Shown here: in pieces, positions 21,613 to 32,051 of the stretch
How the letters are laid out: each line of letters begins with the position of its first letter
How positions within the stretch are numbered: the first letter of the stretch is position 1
From: Teratosphaeria epicoccoides
Lineage: Eukaryota; Ascomycota; Dothideomycetes; Mycosphaerellales; Teratosphaeriaceae
DNA length: 52,748 nucleotides
Assembly (NCBI GenBank): GCA_021401465.1
Contig: JADDMT010000166.1
Span: 1 to 52,748, forward strand
Reading direction: 5' to 3'
Program-made: the position numbers and the translations under genes
The notes under the pieces: model-generated
What the model was told of the DNA's origin: nothing
Databases searched by the model: none
Seen by the model: only the letters and a program-made list of their open reading frames with translations

Positions 21613-22067
21613 TCCCGAATAACTGTCTTCACGGACTAGTTTAGAGATCGTACGGTCTCGGCTCCTTCTCTAAGCGTTACCGTTTTCTGGCCTAAGAGGT
21701 CGTTCTCGCTCTTAGCCTTGCTGTTCCTACGCGTTTCTTGCGTACTCTATCTTTAAGTAATAGACTCGGAGTTGTAGCGCTCGTGGAATCTGAATACCTT
21801 CGTGGGTTTAGTAGCCTCCCTAGGGCGTAAATTCTACCCTAAACAGTACAATTTCTTAGACAACTTTCTGATGCGCGTGAGGTTAAGCTACAACTAGTAG
21901 TCTCCTTAGGTGTCGTCGCATACAGTCGGCTAGTTCGTTATACTAAAGCTAGTCGACGTGTTATACTCTATTAATCTATAGGTAAGCCTAAGCCTACTAG
22001 TTCTATATGATTTAGATAATATCGAGTCCGATGTCATGCGGCGGCATAGCCTATCGCTCTATGCTCT
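21600..22067 (-). pseudogene. gag: gag of A3, C-terminal end
   Basis: C-terminal tail of gag and the gag-pol junction, separated from the rest of gag by Gyp-C. Protease/pol is read in the -1 frame relative to gag in the better-preserved A5, so the family probably makes Gag-Pol by a -1 frameshift. Confidence 0.75.
22063..22067. repeat. target site duplication of Gyp-C (GCTCT), left copy
   Basis: GCTCT at 22063-22067 is repeated at 30237-30241. The empty site (CTATGCTCTCGTCTTCC) is present in A1 near 10170-10190. Confidence 0.93.
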
Positions 22068-22427
22068 TAATATAGATGTATATGCTATATAATATGAAAA
22101 TATCTCGCAGTGTGACAGAGTAATCCGACCCTTTAGTAGGTACAAGACAGCGCTGCTTTCTGCTTATCGCAGAGGTGGCGCTAAGGGTGCTTATAACCCC
22201 CGACGCTCCTTAATTAGGGAAAGCATGTCCGAGCCTAACCCCGTAGGGGTACCGTAGGGTCAGCGACGTAGGGGCGTCCTACGTCGACAACTAATCCTAC
22301 TTGGACGACATATAAGCTAACGTATGTACGAAGGACCCCCTTGCTATATGTAGCAGGGTCACTACATGCCAAGGGCGGCCATTAGAACCCATGCGGTTCA
22401 GATGGTCCCCTAGTATCAACCGTATCA
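22068..22427 (-). repeat. 3' LTR of Gyp-C (360 bp)
   Basis: Same length as 29877-30236. Contains a perfect stem-loop with 9-bp arms CGACGTAGG/CCTACGTCG at 22264-22286 and a TATA box (TTATAA, 22191-22196, read on the minus strand). Confidence 0.95.
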
Positions 22428-22441
22428 CTACCCCTCCTCCT
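22428..22441 (-). other. polypurine tract of Gyp-C
   Basis: On the minus strand AGGAGGAGGGGTAG directly abuts the 3' LTR. This fixes the element's orientation. Confidence 0.8.
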
Positions 22442-23062
22442 ATGAGGATGTCCCTAGCCTCACTAAGTGACGCACGCGGAACATATAGGGTACAGGATGT
22501 AGCACGCTCACACCGCGCAAGGGTAAATAGGTAGATAGCCTACGCAACATGTGTCATGCGTACATCTTAACCCCTTCGTAGCGAGTGCGGGGCGGAGGCT
22601 GCTAACTCGGGCGGGTTTCAATCTGTTACATGTTAGGCGGCTTCGTAACACCTTCGCTTTACATGCAGATCGAGATATCAGGAAACCACGAGTACGTACT
22701 TCGGCTAATCCTTGAAATTATAGGGCGAGCATGCGCGCCGGCCTCGCCAAGTAGCTTGGCCATCCCTATTTAGTCGTGACCGTGAAGAACGTGTCGCAGA
22801 ACCTAGGGGTAGTAGGAAAGTACGCAGACGCTCTACGCGCGCCGCTCAAAACGGCAGGAGCGCGCTCCTGGCGCGGGCCTCGCCACATTTCCATGCTAGT
22901 AGGCTAGCACGAGTGCGGTTAGCGCACATGCGTGACAGCCGCGTTATCCGTTATTGCATCATTCGGTCCTCTTATGAGTTAACTAGAGGCAGGTACTCTG
23001 CGCATGTAGTTCGAGTCACTAGCTTAACGGTTACGGTAGGCAACAGGGGGGCTGTTAGAGGG
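22442..23062 (+). promoter_or_regulatory. upstream region of the Gyp-C antisense ORF
   Basis: About 620 bp with no coding frame. GC-rich relative to its surroundings, with CpG-rich stretches (22730-22880). It separates the 3' LTR from the TATA box at 23063. It is far longer than needed for a retroelement 3' untranslated region, so it probably holds the promoter of the antisense gene. Confidence 0.5.
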
Positions 23063-23069
23063 TATAAAA
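23063..23069 (+). promoter_or_regulatory. TATA box of the Gyp-C antisense ORF
   Basis: TATAAAA at 23063-23069, 82 bp before the ATG at 23151. This spacing is normal for a fungal promoter. It faces the antisense ORF, not gag-pol. Confidence 0.6.
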
Positions 23070-23150
23070 ACCTCGTCGCTTCCTAAACTTTCCTGTTCTA
23101 AGACACTAACATCGACCTCCGCTCCTACTTCGCTTAGCTTGCGCCTCGCT

Positions 23151-24722
23151 ATGTCTGCGGGTCCGTACTAGAGCTCCTTCTTCTTTAATCAATTAATCAA
23201 GATCAATCAACCTGTCTTAGCTATAATAGCTCATGTGCTGCAGACTAAGTTCGACGCTACTCGCTCTGCCCGCGATCGTCGCTTATGTCGACAATGCCTT
23301 GACAACCTTAGTAGCTAAGCTGCACACATCTCCCCTCCGCGTGTTAGTAAGGCGTCCCCTACCCGCGAGGTATGCGTGACTTGTACTAACCGAAGCGTAG
23401 CCGAGATCTACGTCGGCAGATTTGATAAGGGCAGTGTCTACTACAATTGTGTCAACTGTAATAGCAAGCATCAGAAATGCTAAGACCTCCCTGAAGAGGT
23501 GTACGGCGAGTACAACTAGCTCTGCCGTAACATCGATGACTTCTAGAGTGCGCGCGACAAGGGGATTGCCGAAGGCACTCTGACTATGAACAGGCTATAG
23601 GCTAAGTACCACGAGGCACTCGCCTACCTGCTTGGCGCCCTCTCGTGCTTCACCGCGACTGCTAACCGTTCTCATGGCGGCGTTCGCTTCGACTCTCTGC
23701 TAACAGGCGAAAACGTTTGTCTAGGTCTAATCGCAGACTTAGTCCAGAAGATCTTGAAGGTGCTAACTGTTAGGGTCGAGACCTTCGCTATAGTACGCAT
23801 ATAGTGCGGGTACCCTCTAAGTATAAATGCTGACTCTCTCCGCTAGGCTAACGTTAGCGTCGAGAAATATCCGACTAGCTGTCAGCGTTAGCAACTCGGG
23901 GCCCTTGCCTCTATTAACGATGACTTTAAGACGCGGATGATCCGCAAGAAGGTCATCAAGCAATTCACCGCTCCCGCCGCTAAGGCTACGCCCTAGCGCC
24001 GTACTAAGAGGCAGCCTGCCTCTAAGCCGGTCCCGAGGACTAAGCCGTAAGTTACTTACTCGAATCCTGTCGCGTGCGTACAGCTAACACATTGTAGCGC
24101 CGCCGCCTACGCCGCCTCGACACTACTGTCCAAGAAGAAGAAGAGGGCTAGGGCCGAAATTGAGGTTAGCGACGAGGAAGCCGAGCCTTCCCTGCTTGCG
24201 ACCCGCACTACGTCTGTCAAGACGCTAAGGCACAAGCCTCTAGGCCAGATCTTTGAGGATAAGGAGGATGACGACGTTCAGGATACCTTCGGTCCTGACA
24301 GGATCCCTTCGCGCCGTAGTGTCACTACACCAGTTGCGCCTAAGGGAGACACCGAGTCCGATGATGTAGTCGACACTCGTGTCAAGAAGCGCAAGATGAT
24401 CTCGAGGGCCGAGCGCGACAGCCGCAAGCGCGCTCGAGTCTCTTCGCCTTCTAATGCTAAGGATGAGGTAGTCGTCGCGACTAGGCGCGGTAAGGGTGTC
24501 GCTAGTTCTCTGGCTACTATAGGCTCTAAAGACGAGCTCCCTCGCAACCTACTAAAGAAGAAGATGCTAGCCTCTCTTCGTAGCGTTGCTACCCCCGTTA
24601 CTCATGGTCGCTTCGGGGTGTTTAGTAGACCCCATGCAGGTAGGCAGTCCCTAGCGGACTGTAACAAGAAAGACTCTCCTACTTCGGGTTCGGTCAGGAA
24701 GCCCCTAACTAGTAGTCGCTAA
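23151..24722 (+). pseudogene. antisense ORF of Gyp-C: Cys-rich, basic protein of 523 codons
   Basis: ATG at 23151 to TAA at 24720-24722 is one frame without indel, broken by 11 stops (8 TAG, 3 TAA, no TGA). The last 108 codons (24396-24722) are fully open. N-terminal Cys pairs are C46/C49, C75/C78 and C100/C103, then H107 and C110, with Tyr 87, 97 and 98 possibly former Cys. This looks like a zinc-binding cluster whose second half (C-x2-C-x6-C) matches the Zn2Cys6 pattern. The middle is helical (residues about 150-270). The C-terminal half is charged, with basic runs KKKKRARA (about 328) and RAERDSRKRARV (about 418) next to acidic runs (SDEEAE, EDKEDDD), typical of a nuclear protein. It ends 140 bp from the convergent pol stop. 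Function unknown; DNA or chromatin binding is inferred. Confidence 0.8.
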
Positions 24723-24862
24723 GCATTAGCTACAAAGCTAATCCGAGCATGTCTCTTGTTCTTCTTGGGTTTATTCTAGGTGTGCCTTTAGGCATTAATG
24801 ATGTATAAGTAGGGCATTTGCTTCTCGTTGTCACTTCGCGCGTTATGCGCTACATATACATG

Positions 24863-27800
24863 TCAAGAATTCTGCTCCAGAACCCTCATCTTCCCACGAA
24901 TCGACCTTCTTAAGCCCTGCTTACGCCTCCTCCGCTCTTCGAATTCATGAATAGCTTCCGGAGCGTTCTTGTAGTCTTTAGCTAGAACCTATTGTGTGTA
25001 CTTAGGTAGGTATCCTTTCTACTTCACTAGATAGTGCGTTGCGCCCTTATGCCGCATACTATCCTTAATACCCTCGACTTCCTACTCTTCGTTCTCTTCT
25101 GCTACTAACATTAGGTCCGCGGGCTCTTCGCCCTTGCGCTGTACCCATAGTTCGAGTAGAGATACATAGAAGACGTCATGCACACGATACGACGATAGTA
25201 ACGATAGCTAGTACGCCTGCGAGCCTATCGCGTCACGTATCCGGAAGGGTCCGACGAACCTTGGCGTCATCTTCTTGCTTAGAAGTTTCAGCTTAAGATT
25301 CTTCGTCGACAGTAACACCTTCGTACTAACTACATACTACATCGGTTTAGCATAGGCGTTATTATGTTTAATCTGGGATTCTGAGGCCTTTTTCTAGTAT
25401 TCTATTAGCACCGAATGTACCTCGCGCATACGCCGCGCTAATTCCGCGGCGGCCGGCACCCTCTCCTTAGAAGACTCGTCCCGAGGCGGTTCTAGGTGTA
25501 TTTCCGGATCAAAGCCATAAAGAATCTGAAATGGCGACATGCGCATAGTAGCATGCACGCTGTTATTAACTGCAAATTCCGCCATAGGAATTGCGTCAGC
25601 CTAGGCATCCTGGTTCTTAGCGTAGTAGCACCGAAGGTACTACTTAAGAGTCTAGTTCATACGTTTAGTCTGACCATTAGTCTGTAGATAGAATGCTATA
25701 CTTAGGCGGTACTTGACACGCGCTTCAAACACAAATTCTTGCTAGTATTTACTAGTAAAGACAGAACCTCGATCTAATAGGATACTTCGGGGGACACCGA
25801 AGCGCTATATGACTTCGTCGCGAAGTAGCCACGCAAGCTCGCTACTTGTGCACTTTTTCGTACATAGGATGAAGACATTCATCTTCGAGTATCGGTCGAC
25901 TACTACAAGGATAGCATTAACCACATCGCCTTTCTACTTTGCTAGCGGCAAATCGGTAATGAAATCCATGGTTAAGTCTTGCCATAGTCTCTCTAGTAGT
26001 AGGAGCGCCTAAGCATCGCTGTAGGGGCGATAGCGCCGAGATTTGCTAATCTGGCACGTCTAGCAGGATTTGACATAGTCAGAGACATCCTGTTCTAGCG
26101 TAGGCTACTAGTATTTGCGTCCGAGAAGTGCGTTCGTCTTCTCTGCGCTAAAGTAGCCCGCGAGTTCATCGTCATAATGAATACAGAGGAGCTACAAACA
26201 GAGTATGTAGTTAGCGGGTACGTAGAGCCTATTATTAAAGTACTACAAGTCGCCTAACTTAGTCTAGTACTTCAGACTGCCTACAGTGTCCTAGAGGGCT
26301 ACACCCTCATTAATTAACTCTAGTTCTTGCTCTTGTAACTGCTAAATAAGTCTCGAGACTTCTTTAAAGGGTTCTTTAGACATCGCATGCTTACTACATG
26401 TAAGCTAGTTAACTACCGCACGGATCGAGCTAGACATAGTCGCCACAACTGCCAGATAGGAGGGTTCGTCACTAGCGGAGGCTGTGAGGCCCTATTAGAC
26501 CCGCAGTCGACCTACAAGAGGAGCTAACGATGGATTGCCGCCCTAAACTACAAGCTTCGTTTGCAGCGTAGGGAGAAGCTGTTAGTCACCCTCTTCCCTA
26601 GTGTCGTAGTCCGGTCGTCGCGAAGGACCGTTAGCCGGATTCGTCTTTCCGGAACGATGCTAGATAACGAAGTCAAAGCTAGCGAGGAAAGTCGCCTACC
26701 TTGCTTGCCGACTACTTAGCTGCTTCACGCCCATGAAGCCGCGAAGGTTGTTATAGTCGGTAAGCACCTTAATAGGGTGCGCTGCGCCTTCGAGGTAGTG
26801 TTAGTACTCCTTGAAGCTGTTAACAATAGCTAAAAGCTCTTAGTCGTGAGTCTCGTAGTTAAGCTTAGCGCCCTGCATCTTCCGCGACTAGAAGGCAATC
26901 GGGTACTATCGCGTACTGCCTTCGTGCGACTAGAGCTGCGATATAATTGCGGCTATTGCGAATTTTGAAGCATTAGTCTCTATCCGGATCTTCGCAGCAG
27001 GGTCAAAGTGCCGAAGTATAGGCGTAGTTTGAAAAGCTGCTTTAAGTTCAGAGAAGGCCTTGCCCTAAGCCTCCTCCTAAGGCACTTTCCCTAGCTTTTT
27101 TCCTCGAACCGCGCCCTTTGCGAGGGCCGTGAGGGGAGCCACGATCTTCGAGTAAGATTGTATAAATCTGCGATAGAAGTTAGTGAATCCTAGGAACACC
27201 TGCACTTCTCGGAGGGTAGTCGGCCATGGCTACTCCGCGATTGCGGACACCCTTTAGTCATCTATGATGACTCCTTCCGTAGAGACGATGTATCCGAGAA
27301 ACTCAATCCTATCCGTCAGGAATGAGCACTTCTTTAGGTTCGCGTAGAGAGCGAACTTGCGGAGCCGTTCGAGCACTATACTTAGATGCCGCATATGCTC
27401 CTCCTTCGAGTCGGAATAGACTAGTATATCGTCTAAATACACTACGTAGCAGGTGTCAACGAGGCCGGCTAGGGCCCGGTTAATATACGCTTAGAACGTC
27501 GCTAGTGCGTTAGTCAAGCTAAATGGCATCACTGTATACTTAAAGTGTCTATACCGCGTTCAGAATGTAGTCTTCTACTTGTCGCCCTTTCGGATCGGTA
27601 TCTAGTAGTAGGCGTCCTTCAAGTCGATAGACGAGAAGATGGCGGCGCGACTAAGGCGGTCAAGCGTCTTGCTAATAAGTAGTAGGGGGCAGCGGTTCTT
27701 CTAGGTTACCGCGTTAAGGCCCCTATAGTTAACGCATAGGCGGAGCGTGTTATCCTTCTTCAGGACGAACATAACTAACGCTCTAGCCTCGCTGTCGCTT

Positions 27801-28529
27801 CGTCAGATCCACGCGTTCCTTTGCGCCTTGTAGAGGTAGTCTCGAAGTGTTTCGAGCTACGATTCCGACATAGGGTACAGAGGTCGATACGGAGGATTGT
27901 AACCCTCCTTAAGGTTAATCGCATGTTCCGCGTCTAGGGCCTAGGCATAGGCCGCAGCCTCTGCGTCGAAAATATCGGCGTATTCCTCTAACTTAGGCGG
28001 AAGGGTAACGTCTTTCTTGATGTTCCGTATGCAGACCGCATACACGCATTAGACCTTCTTCATGTCCTTGTAGAAGCTGTGTGCGTCACGCATCCGCACC
28101 GCAGGAACTTCGCCTATAGAGCTGTAGAACTAGTTGTTAGTAGCTCCATTAACAACGACTCCCTGCTTGTAGCGCCAAGGGCGGCTGAGTAGGAGCTCCT
28201 TATTAGGAACGTCTTCGGCGTAGAAGACTTCGTTAGTCTCGCGTACTTCTCCTAAGGAGTCCGCGAATTAGAGGCGCACGTTGTACGCGCCTTAAGCCGC
28301 TGCGCCTTCGCCCCGAAAAGACTTCATGGTAGGCAGTAGGGCTCCTGGGATCGGCTTTAAACCGAGCCGTACGATTACCCTCTAGGGTATCACGTTAACC
28401 TCCGTAAGGTCATCTAACATACAGTCTACTAGCTCGAGCGAGCCATTAACTCAGACCGCGCCAGATAGGCGCCGCGCAGGCCACGAGTCTACACTATTAG
28501 TGACAGACAGCTTAGATACCCGCGGTAGC
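24863..28529 (-). pseudogene. pol: pol of Gyp-C (protease, RT, RNase H, integrase, chromodomain)
   Basis: Right to left: protease-like VDC-x-LD near 28420; RT about 27050-27800 with catalytic YLDD at 27428-27439; RNase H about 26600-27000; integrase core with Asp at 25964-25966 and Asp at 25772-25774. The third acidic residue position (25664-25666, exactly D-35-E) reads AAA (Lys) instead of GAA, so the integrase is dead through one G-to-A change. Integrase C-terminal GFDPEIHLEPPR is at about 25510. The chromodomain (YLVK-stop-KGYLPKYTQ) at about 24960-25070 normally binds methylated histone H3. Ends at TGA (complement of 24863-24865). Confidence 0.92.
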
Positions 28530-29827
28530 TATTCGGTTGTCTTAGGCTTGTCCTTCTTTCGCCTCCCCTCCGGGGAGGTTTCGGACACCTTGCTTACCTT
28601 CTTCCTATCACTTCGTTTAGGATAGCGAGCCGCCTAGTAGTCCCTCGCTCTACAGATGTAGCAGCTACTCGGAGGCTTCTCGCTACCGTCTTTTGGCTCG
28701 GAGGGCTTGCTTCTCCGGAATGAACTACCGCGTTAGACGTGACCCCTAGGGCGCTTGTAGTAGCGGCCCTTTAGTAGGTCCTCGGGACTTAGACGCTTAT
28801 TGTCCTTACTGCCCGATTTTCCATTTCGCTTCAAGGTGATTTCCATACATGTCGCAAGGGACACGAGGTCTTGCCGAGTTGTCAGAAGTTCATGAAAAGT
28901 CATGATTATATTCTGAAGATCGTCATCGAGTTTGACAAGCAAGTGCCGCACGCGTTACGTCTTAGTATAGGGTGGCATCTGTCTCTCGAGCGTGGCGAGA
29001 TAGGTTGCGAAGCTAGAGGTTATTTGTCCCTTCCTCTGCTTAGCCTTCTCGTACTTAACGGACATAGTAAGGGCGCGATTCCCCGGATCCTCGACCTAGT
29101 CGACACAGAACTAGCGAAAGTCCGCCTACATATATGTTCTGTCGTAGACCCGCATAAGGTCATACCGCTCATGCTAATTGTTACGAGGTTCCTTATCCTC
29201 TTCGAGCTATATCACACTAAAGGCAACTTGTTCGCCCTCCGTGGAATATCCGCGTAGGTTAAGCACAAAAACTGCCTTACACGCCTGCAAGAAAGTTCGA
29301 GCCTCCTTTAAGGTGTCTCCCTTAAACGGCTTCGGGTTGCGTGCGTTACGACTACCTCCTAGTTAGCCTACTATGGCCCCGAATTTAGGCACCAAGTTCG
29401 CGGGCACACGCGGAGGGTCTGCGCCTCCTAGTAAGTTGTCTTCGCGGGTCCCTAGCGTGAAATCTCGCTAGATTTCTTCGTCCGCTAGTTCGTTAGTACT
29501 ACTCATGGCGACGTCTTCGTCGTCCTCGCTGTTGTCGCTGCTAGGAGTAGTGCGGCTCTAGCTCTAGTTCGCAAGGCGGTTCGCGACCTAATTGACAATC
29601 ATGGCTACAAGGGCCGGGTCGATAGTCGGGGTTAGCTACGGTCCCTATGCGGGGAGTCTATTGCCTAGTCCGCCGCGTAATTGTCCTCTAGCGGAACCGT
29701 CACTCGATGCAGTGTCGCTCGTAGCGGGTACTTCTGCGGGCTAGTTACTCAGGCTAGCTTCGCCATCGCGGGCGCTCGGGATGGCGCTCGCTACGCGTTA
29801 GTTACGAGTTCGTAGTGCTCTAGACAT
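28530..29827 (-). pseudogene. gag: gag of Gyp-C
   Basis: ATG at 29827 (MSRALRTRN...), about 50 bp inside the 5' LTR. The C-terminal part contains an open piece (28733-28951, ...LLVKLDDDLQNIIMTFHELL...). It is followed by the zinc knuckle at about 28625-28663, now C-x2-C-x4-Y-x4-Y: the His and last Cys have become Tyr, both single C/T changes. Scattered TAG codons. Confidence 0.85.
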
Positions 29828-29858
29828 ATCGTAGTATTCTCTGCCAGACTGCAAAGTA

Positions 29859-29876
29859 GGGGGGAGAAAGCAGAAC
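29859..29876 (-). other. leader and candidate self-primer binding site of Gyp-C
   Basis: On the minus strand the leader starts GTTCTGCTTTCTCCCCC directly after the 5' LTR. CTGCTTTCT (29865-29873) is exactly complementary to AGAAAGCAG in the LTR (plus-strand 29962-29970), about 30 nt after the TATA box. No tRNA-type TGG is present. Confidence 0.5.
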
Positions 29877-30236
29877 TAATATAGATGTATATGCTATATG
29901 ATATGAAAATATCTCGTAGTGTGACAGAGTAATCCGACCCTTTAGTAGGTACAAGATAGCGCTGCTTTCTGCTTATCGCAGAGGTAGCGCTAAGGGTGCT
30001 TATAACCCCCGACGCTCCTCAATTAGGGAAAGCATGTCCGAGCCTAACCCCGTAGGGGTACCGTAGGGTTAGCGACGTAGGGGCGTCCTACGTCGACAAC
30101 TAATCCTACTCGGACGACATACGAGCTAACGTATGTACGAAGGACCCCCTTGCCATATGTGGCAGGGTCACTACATGCCAAGGGCGGCCATTAGAACCCA
30201 TGCGGTTCAGATAGTCCCCTAGTATCAACCGTATCA
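29877..30236 (-). repeat. 5' LTR of Gyp-C (360 bp)
   Basis: TAATATAG...CGTATCA. TATA box at 30000-30005 on the minus strand. Stem-loop CGACGTAGG/CCTACGTCG at 30073-30095. Confidence 0.95.
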
Positions 30237-31560
30237 GCTCTCGTCTTCCTCGGAATCAGGAATGACGGCTTCGACAAGCTCGTACTTGTCGTCCGAACCT
30301 TCTTCTTCTTCTTCTAGCTCCTGTTACCTCAGGACTGTCGCACTAGAAGGTGTACCTCTTAGCGCATAGATCGACTATGCCTTGTTTCGGCTAGGGTACT
30401 ATCCGGAACCATTTTTATCACTCATGTGAATTCGACAATCGTCGTCGTAGCACGCAGTCTAAGTAAGTGCAGCATAGTCTAGTTCTCGAGTAGCGGCGGC
30501 CTTCCGCTAAGGCGCCGTTGTTGTTACGCGAGCCTGCTCTATCCTAGGCAGTTCCTGTCGTTACTTCTTAGCAAAACACTCGCGGGCAAAGTGTCCTTTC
30601 TTTCTACAGTTGTAGCACTCAAGATTACTCTTGTCGAATAGCTTCTTCAGACCATTCTAGGGAGGAGAGCCCTTCCGCGGCTTTCCTTAGGGTCTATTCC
30701 TTAGACGCCCCTTAGTCGCATCTAACTCCATAGGTTAGAGACCGTAGTAATCGCTTTGCCATTTCGGTACTAATCGTTAGACCTTATAGTTAGCCTATGC
30801 TAGCTTGCGATTTCCATGTTGTTATTCTTGCTGTCGTTCCTAGATGCGATTATTAATTCTAATCGCGAGATTGCTTATTTCCTTGAATGTCGTTAGCCGA
30901 TCTCCTCAGGCAATTTCGTCTTTAACTGTCTCCTTTAGTCCCTAGTAGAACTAAGCGGCTAAAGCATTATCATTCTAGTCGACTCGAGCAGAGAGGGTCT
31001 AAAAGTCCGCGCGGTACTTAATAGCAGAACCCTTCTGCTAGATTCCTAGGAGAGCTCTCTCGGCCTCTTGTTGCTTATTACTAAGCCTAAACGCTTTGCG
31101 TAATGCCTTAAACAAAGACTTGTCTAAGTTAAGAATCTCCCTAGTTGTCGTCTTCCTGGCTTTGACATTACTAACGTGATCTAGATAATCTGTTAGATGA
31201 GGCTAGATAAACTCGAACGCTAGTCCCTTTAGGTAAGAGACAATATACATCATTCGCTTATAATGTATTATAAACTATTCCGTATCTACGTTAAATGCTA
31301 ACTAGCATTATAGGATAAACATCTCGACTTAAGATCGTTGTCCTGTGAACTCTATAGGGCTTCCTATCTTAAAGCTGTTATTGCCATGTCTATTCCTAGT
31401 AGTTAAACCTGCGACAGATGCTAGAGCTATCTTGCTAAGGTGAATGGATTCGAGCTACTACGTAATTTGAGGTATAGTAGCAACTTGTTCTTATAGTGTT
31501 AGTTGATTGTCGCTAGAAGTTAAACTAACAGCTAAAGAACTACTTGACATAGGCGTATGT
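30237..31560 (-). pseudogene. gag: gag of A3, main part
   Basis: ATG at 31560 (minus). Capsid-like region, then the CCHC knuckle near 30570-30615 and the acidic tail (poly-Glu from the CTTCTTCTTCTTC run near 30300), then broken by Gyp-C. 30237-30241 is the duplicated target. Confidence 0.85.
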
Positions 31561-31610
31561 TAAGCGCTTGACGAGTCCCCTAATGCTTCCTTAGAAGTAG
31601 TGCTTAAAAA

Positions 31611-32051
31611 TGTCATAAGGGTAGGTACCGATAGTAGGAAGGTAACTAGGTATTAGACTTACAGAGCTATAAAGAATATCAATAATAGTAGTTAACCTTG
31701 TAACTAACTATCCCCTAGGGAAAGGGAATTAAATTAAGCATGAAGCTCCTAACTACCTGTCCTAAAGCTATCCCTATATACTAGAGAGACAGAGTAGCTC
31801 TGTTAGATCTGTTAACAGACCTAACAGATCTATGTCTATAGATCTGTAGACTAACCCTACAGATCTAAGGGTCTGTTATCCTATGACAGATCCCTTCTTC
31901 CTTTTAGGCCTATAGATCTGTAGACTAACCCTACAGATCCGGGGATCTGTCCTCACATGACAGATCCTTTCTCCTATGACTATGCCTATAACTCATAGTA
32001 CTTAGGACCCTCATGATCCTGAAACCCGCAGTACTCCTAACACTTATGACA
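31611..32051 (-). repeat. 5' LTR of A3 (441 bp)
   Basis: TGTCATAAGGG...ATGACA, followed by the duplication TAATG at 32052-32056. Confidence 0.93.

Larger units (their letters stand above)
22068..30236 (-). mobile_element. Gyp-C, complete 8169-bp Ty3/gypsy chromovirus
   Basis: Innermost element of the nest, on the minus strand: 5' LTR at 29877-30236, gag, pol with C-terminal chromodomain, a long antisense ORF on the plus strand, polypurine tract and 3' LTR at 22068-22427. The LTR ends now read TAATA...TATCA. The original was probably TGATA...TATCA, with the G lost to RIP. It is the least mutated element in the nest. The two LTRs differ at 12 of 360 positions by my count, all transitions. Confidence 0.95.
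16956..32051 (-). mobile_element. Gyp-A copy A3, complete, split by Gyp-C
   Basis: Minus-strand element with 441-bp LTRs inserted in the opposite direction into gag of A2. Its own sequence is 16956-22067 plus 30242-32051. Gyp-C is inserted near the acidic C-terminal part of its gag. It is less mutated than A2. Confidence 0.93.

Noticed and set aside
23283..23471. 62-codon minus-strand ORF in the Cys-rich region of the Gyp-C antisense gene
   Set aside because: Shadow of the plus-strand frame; no supporting features.
24278..24547. 89-codon minus-strand ORF inside the Gyp-C antisense gene
   Set aside because: Shadow of the plus-strand 523-codon frame, which has start, length, composition and a promoter to support it.
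28871..29257. 128-codon plus-strand ORF in the Gyp-C gag region
   Set aside because: Lies opposite gag, and its composition follows from the complement of gag. No start context or domain.
29859..29876. Purine-rich GGGGGGAGAAAGCAGAAC as a plus-strand polypurine tract for Gyp-C
   Set aside because: Gag and pol are on the minus strand, so this is the complement of the leader. The real polypurine tract is at 22428-22441.
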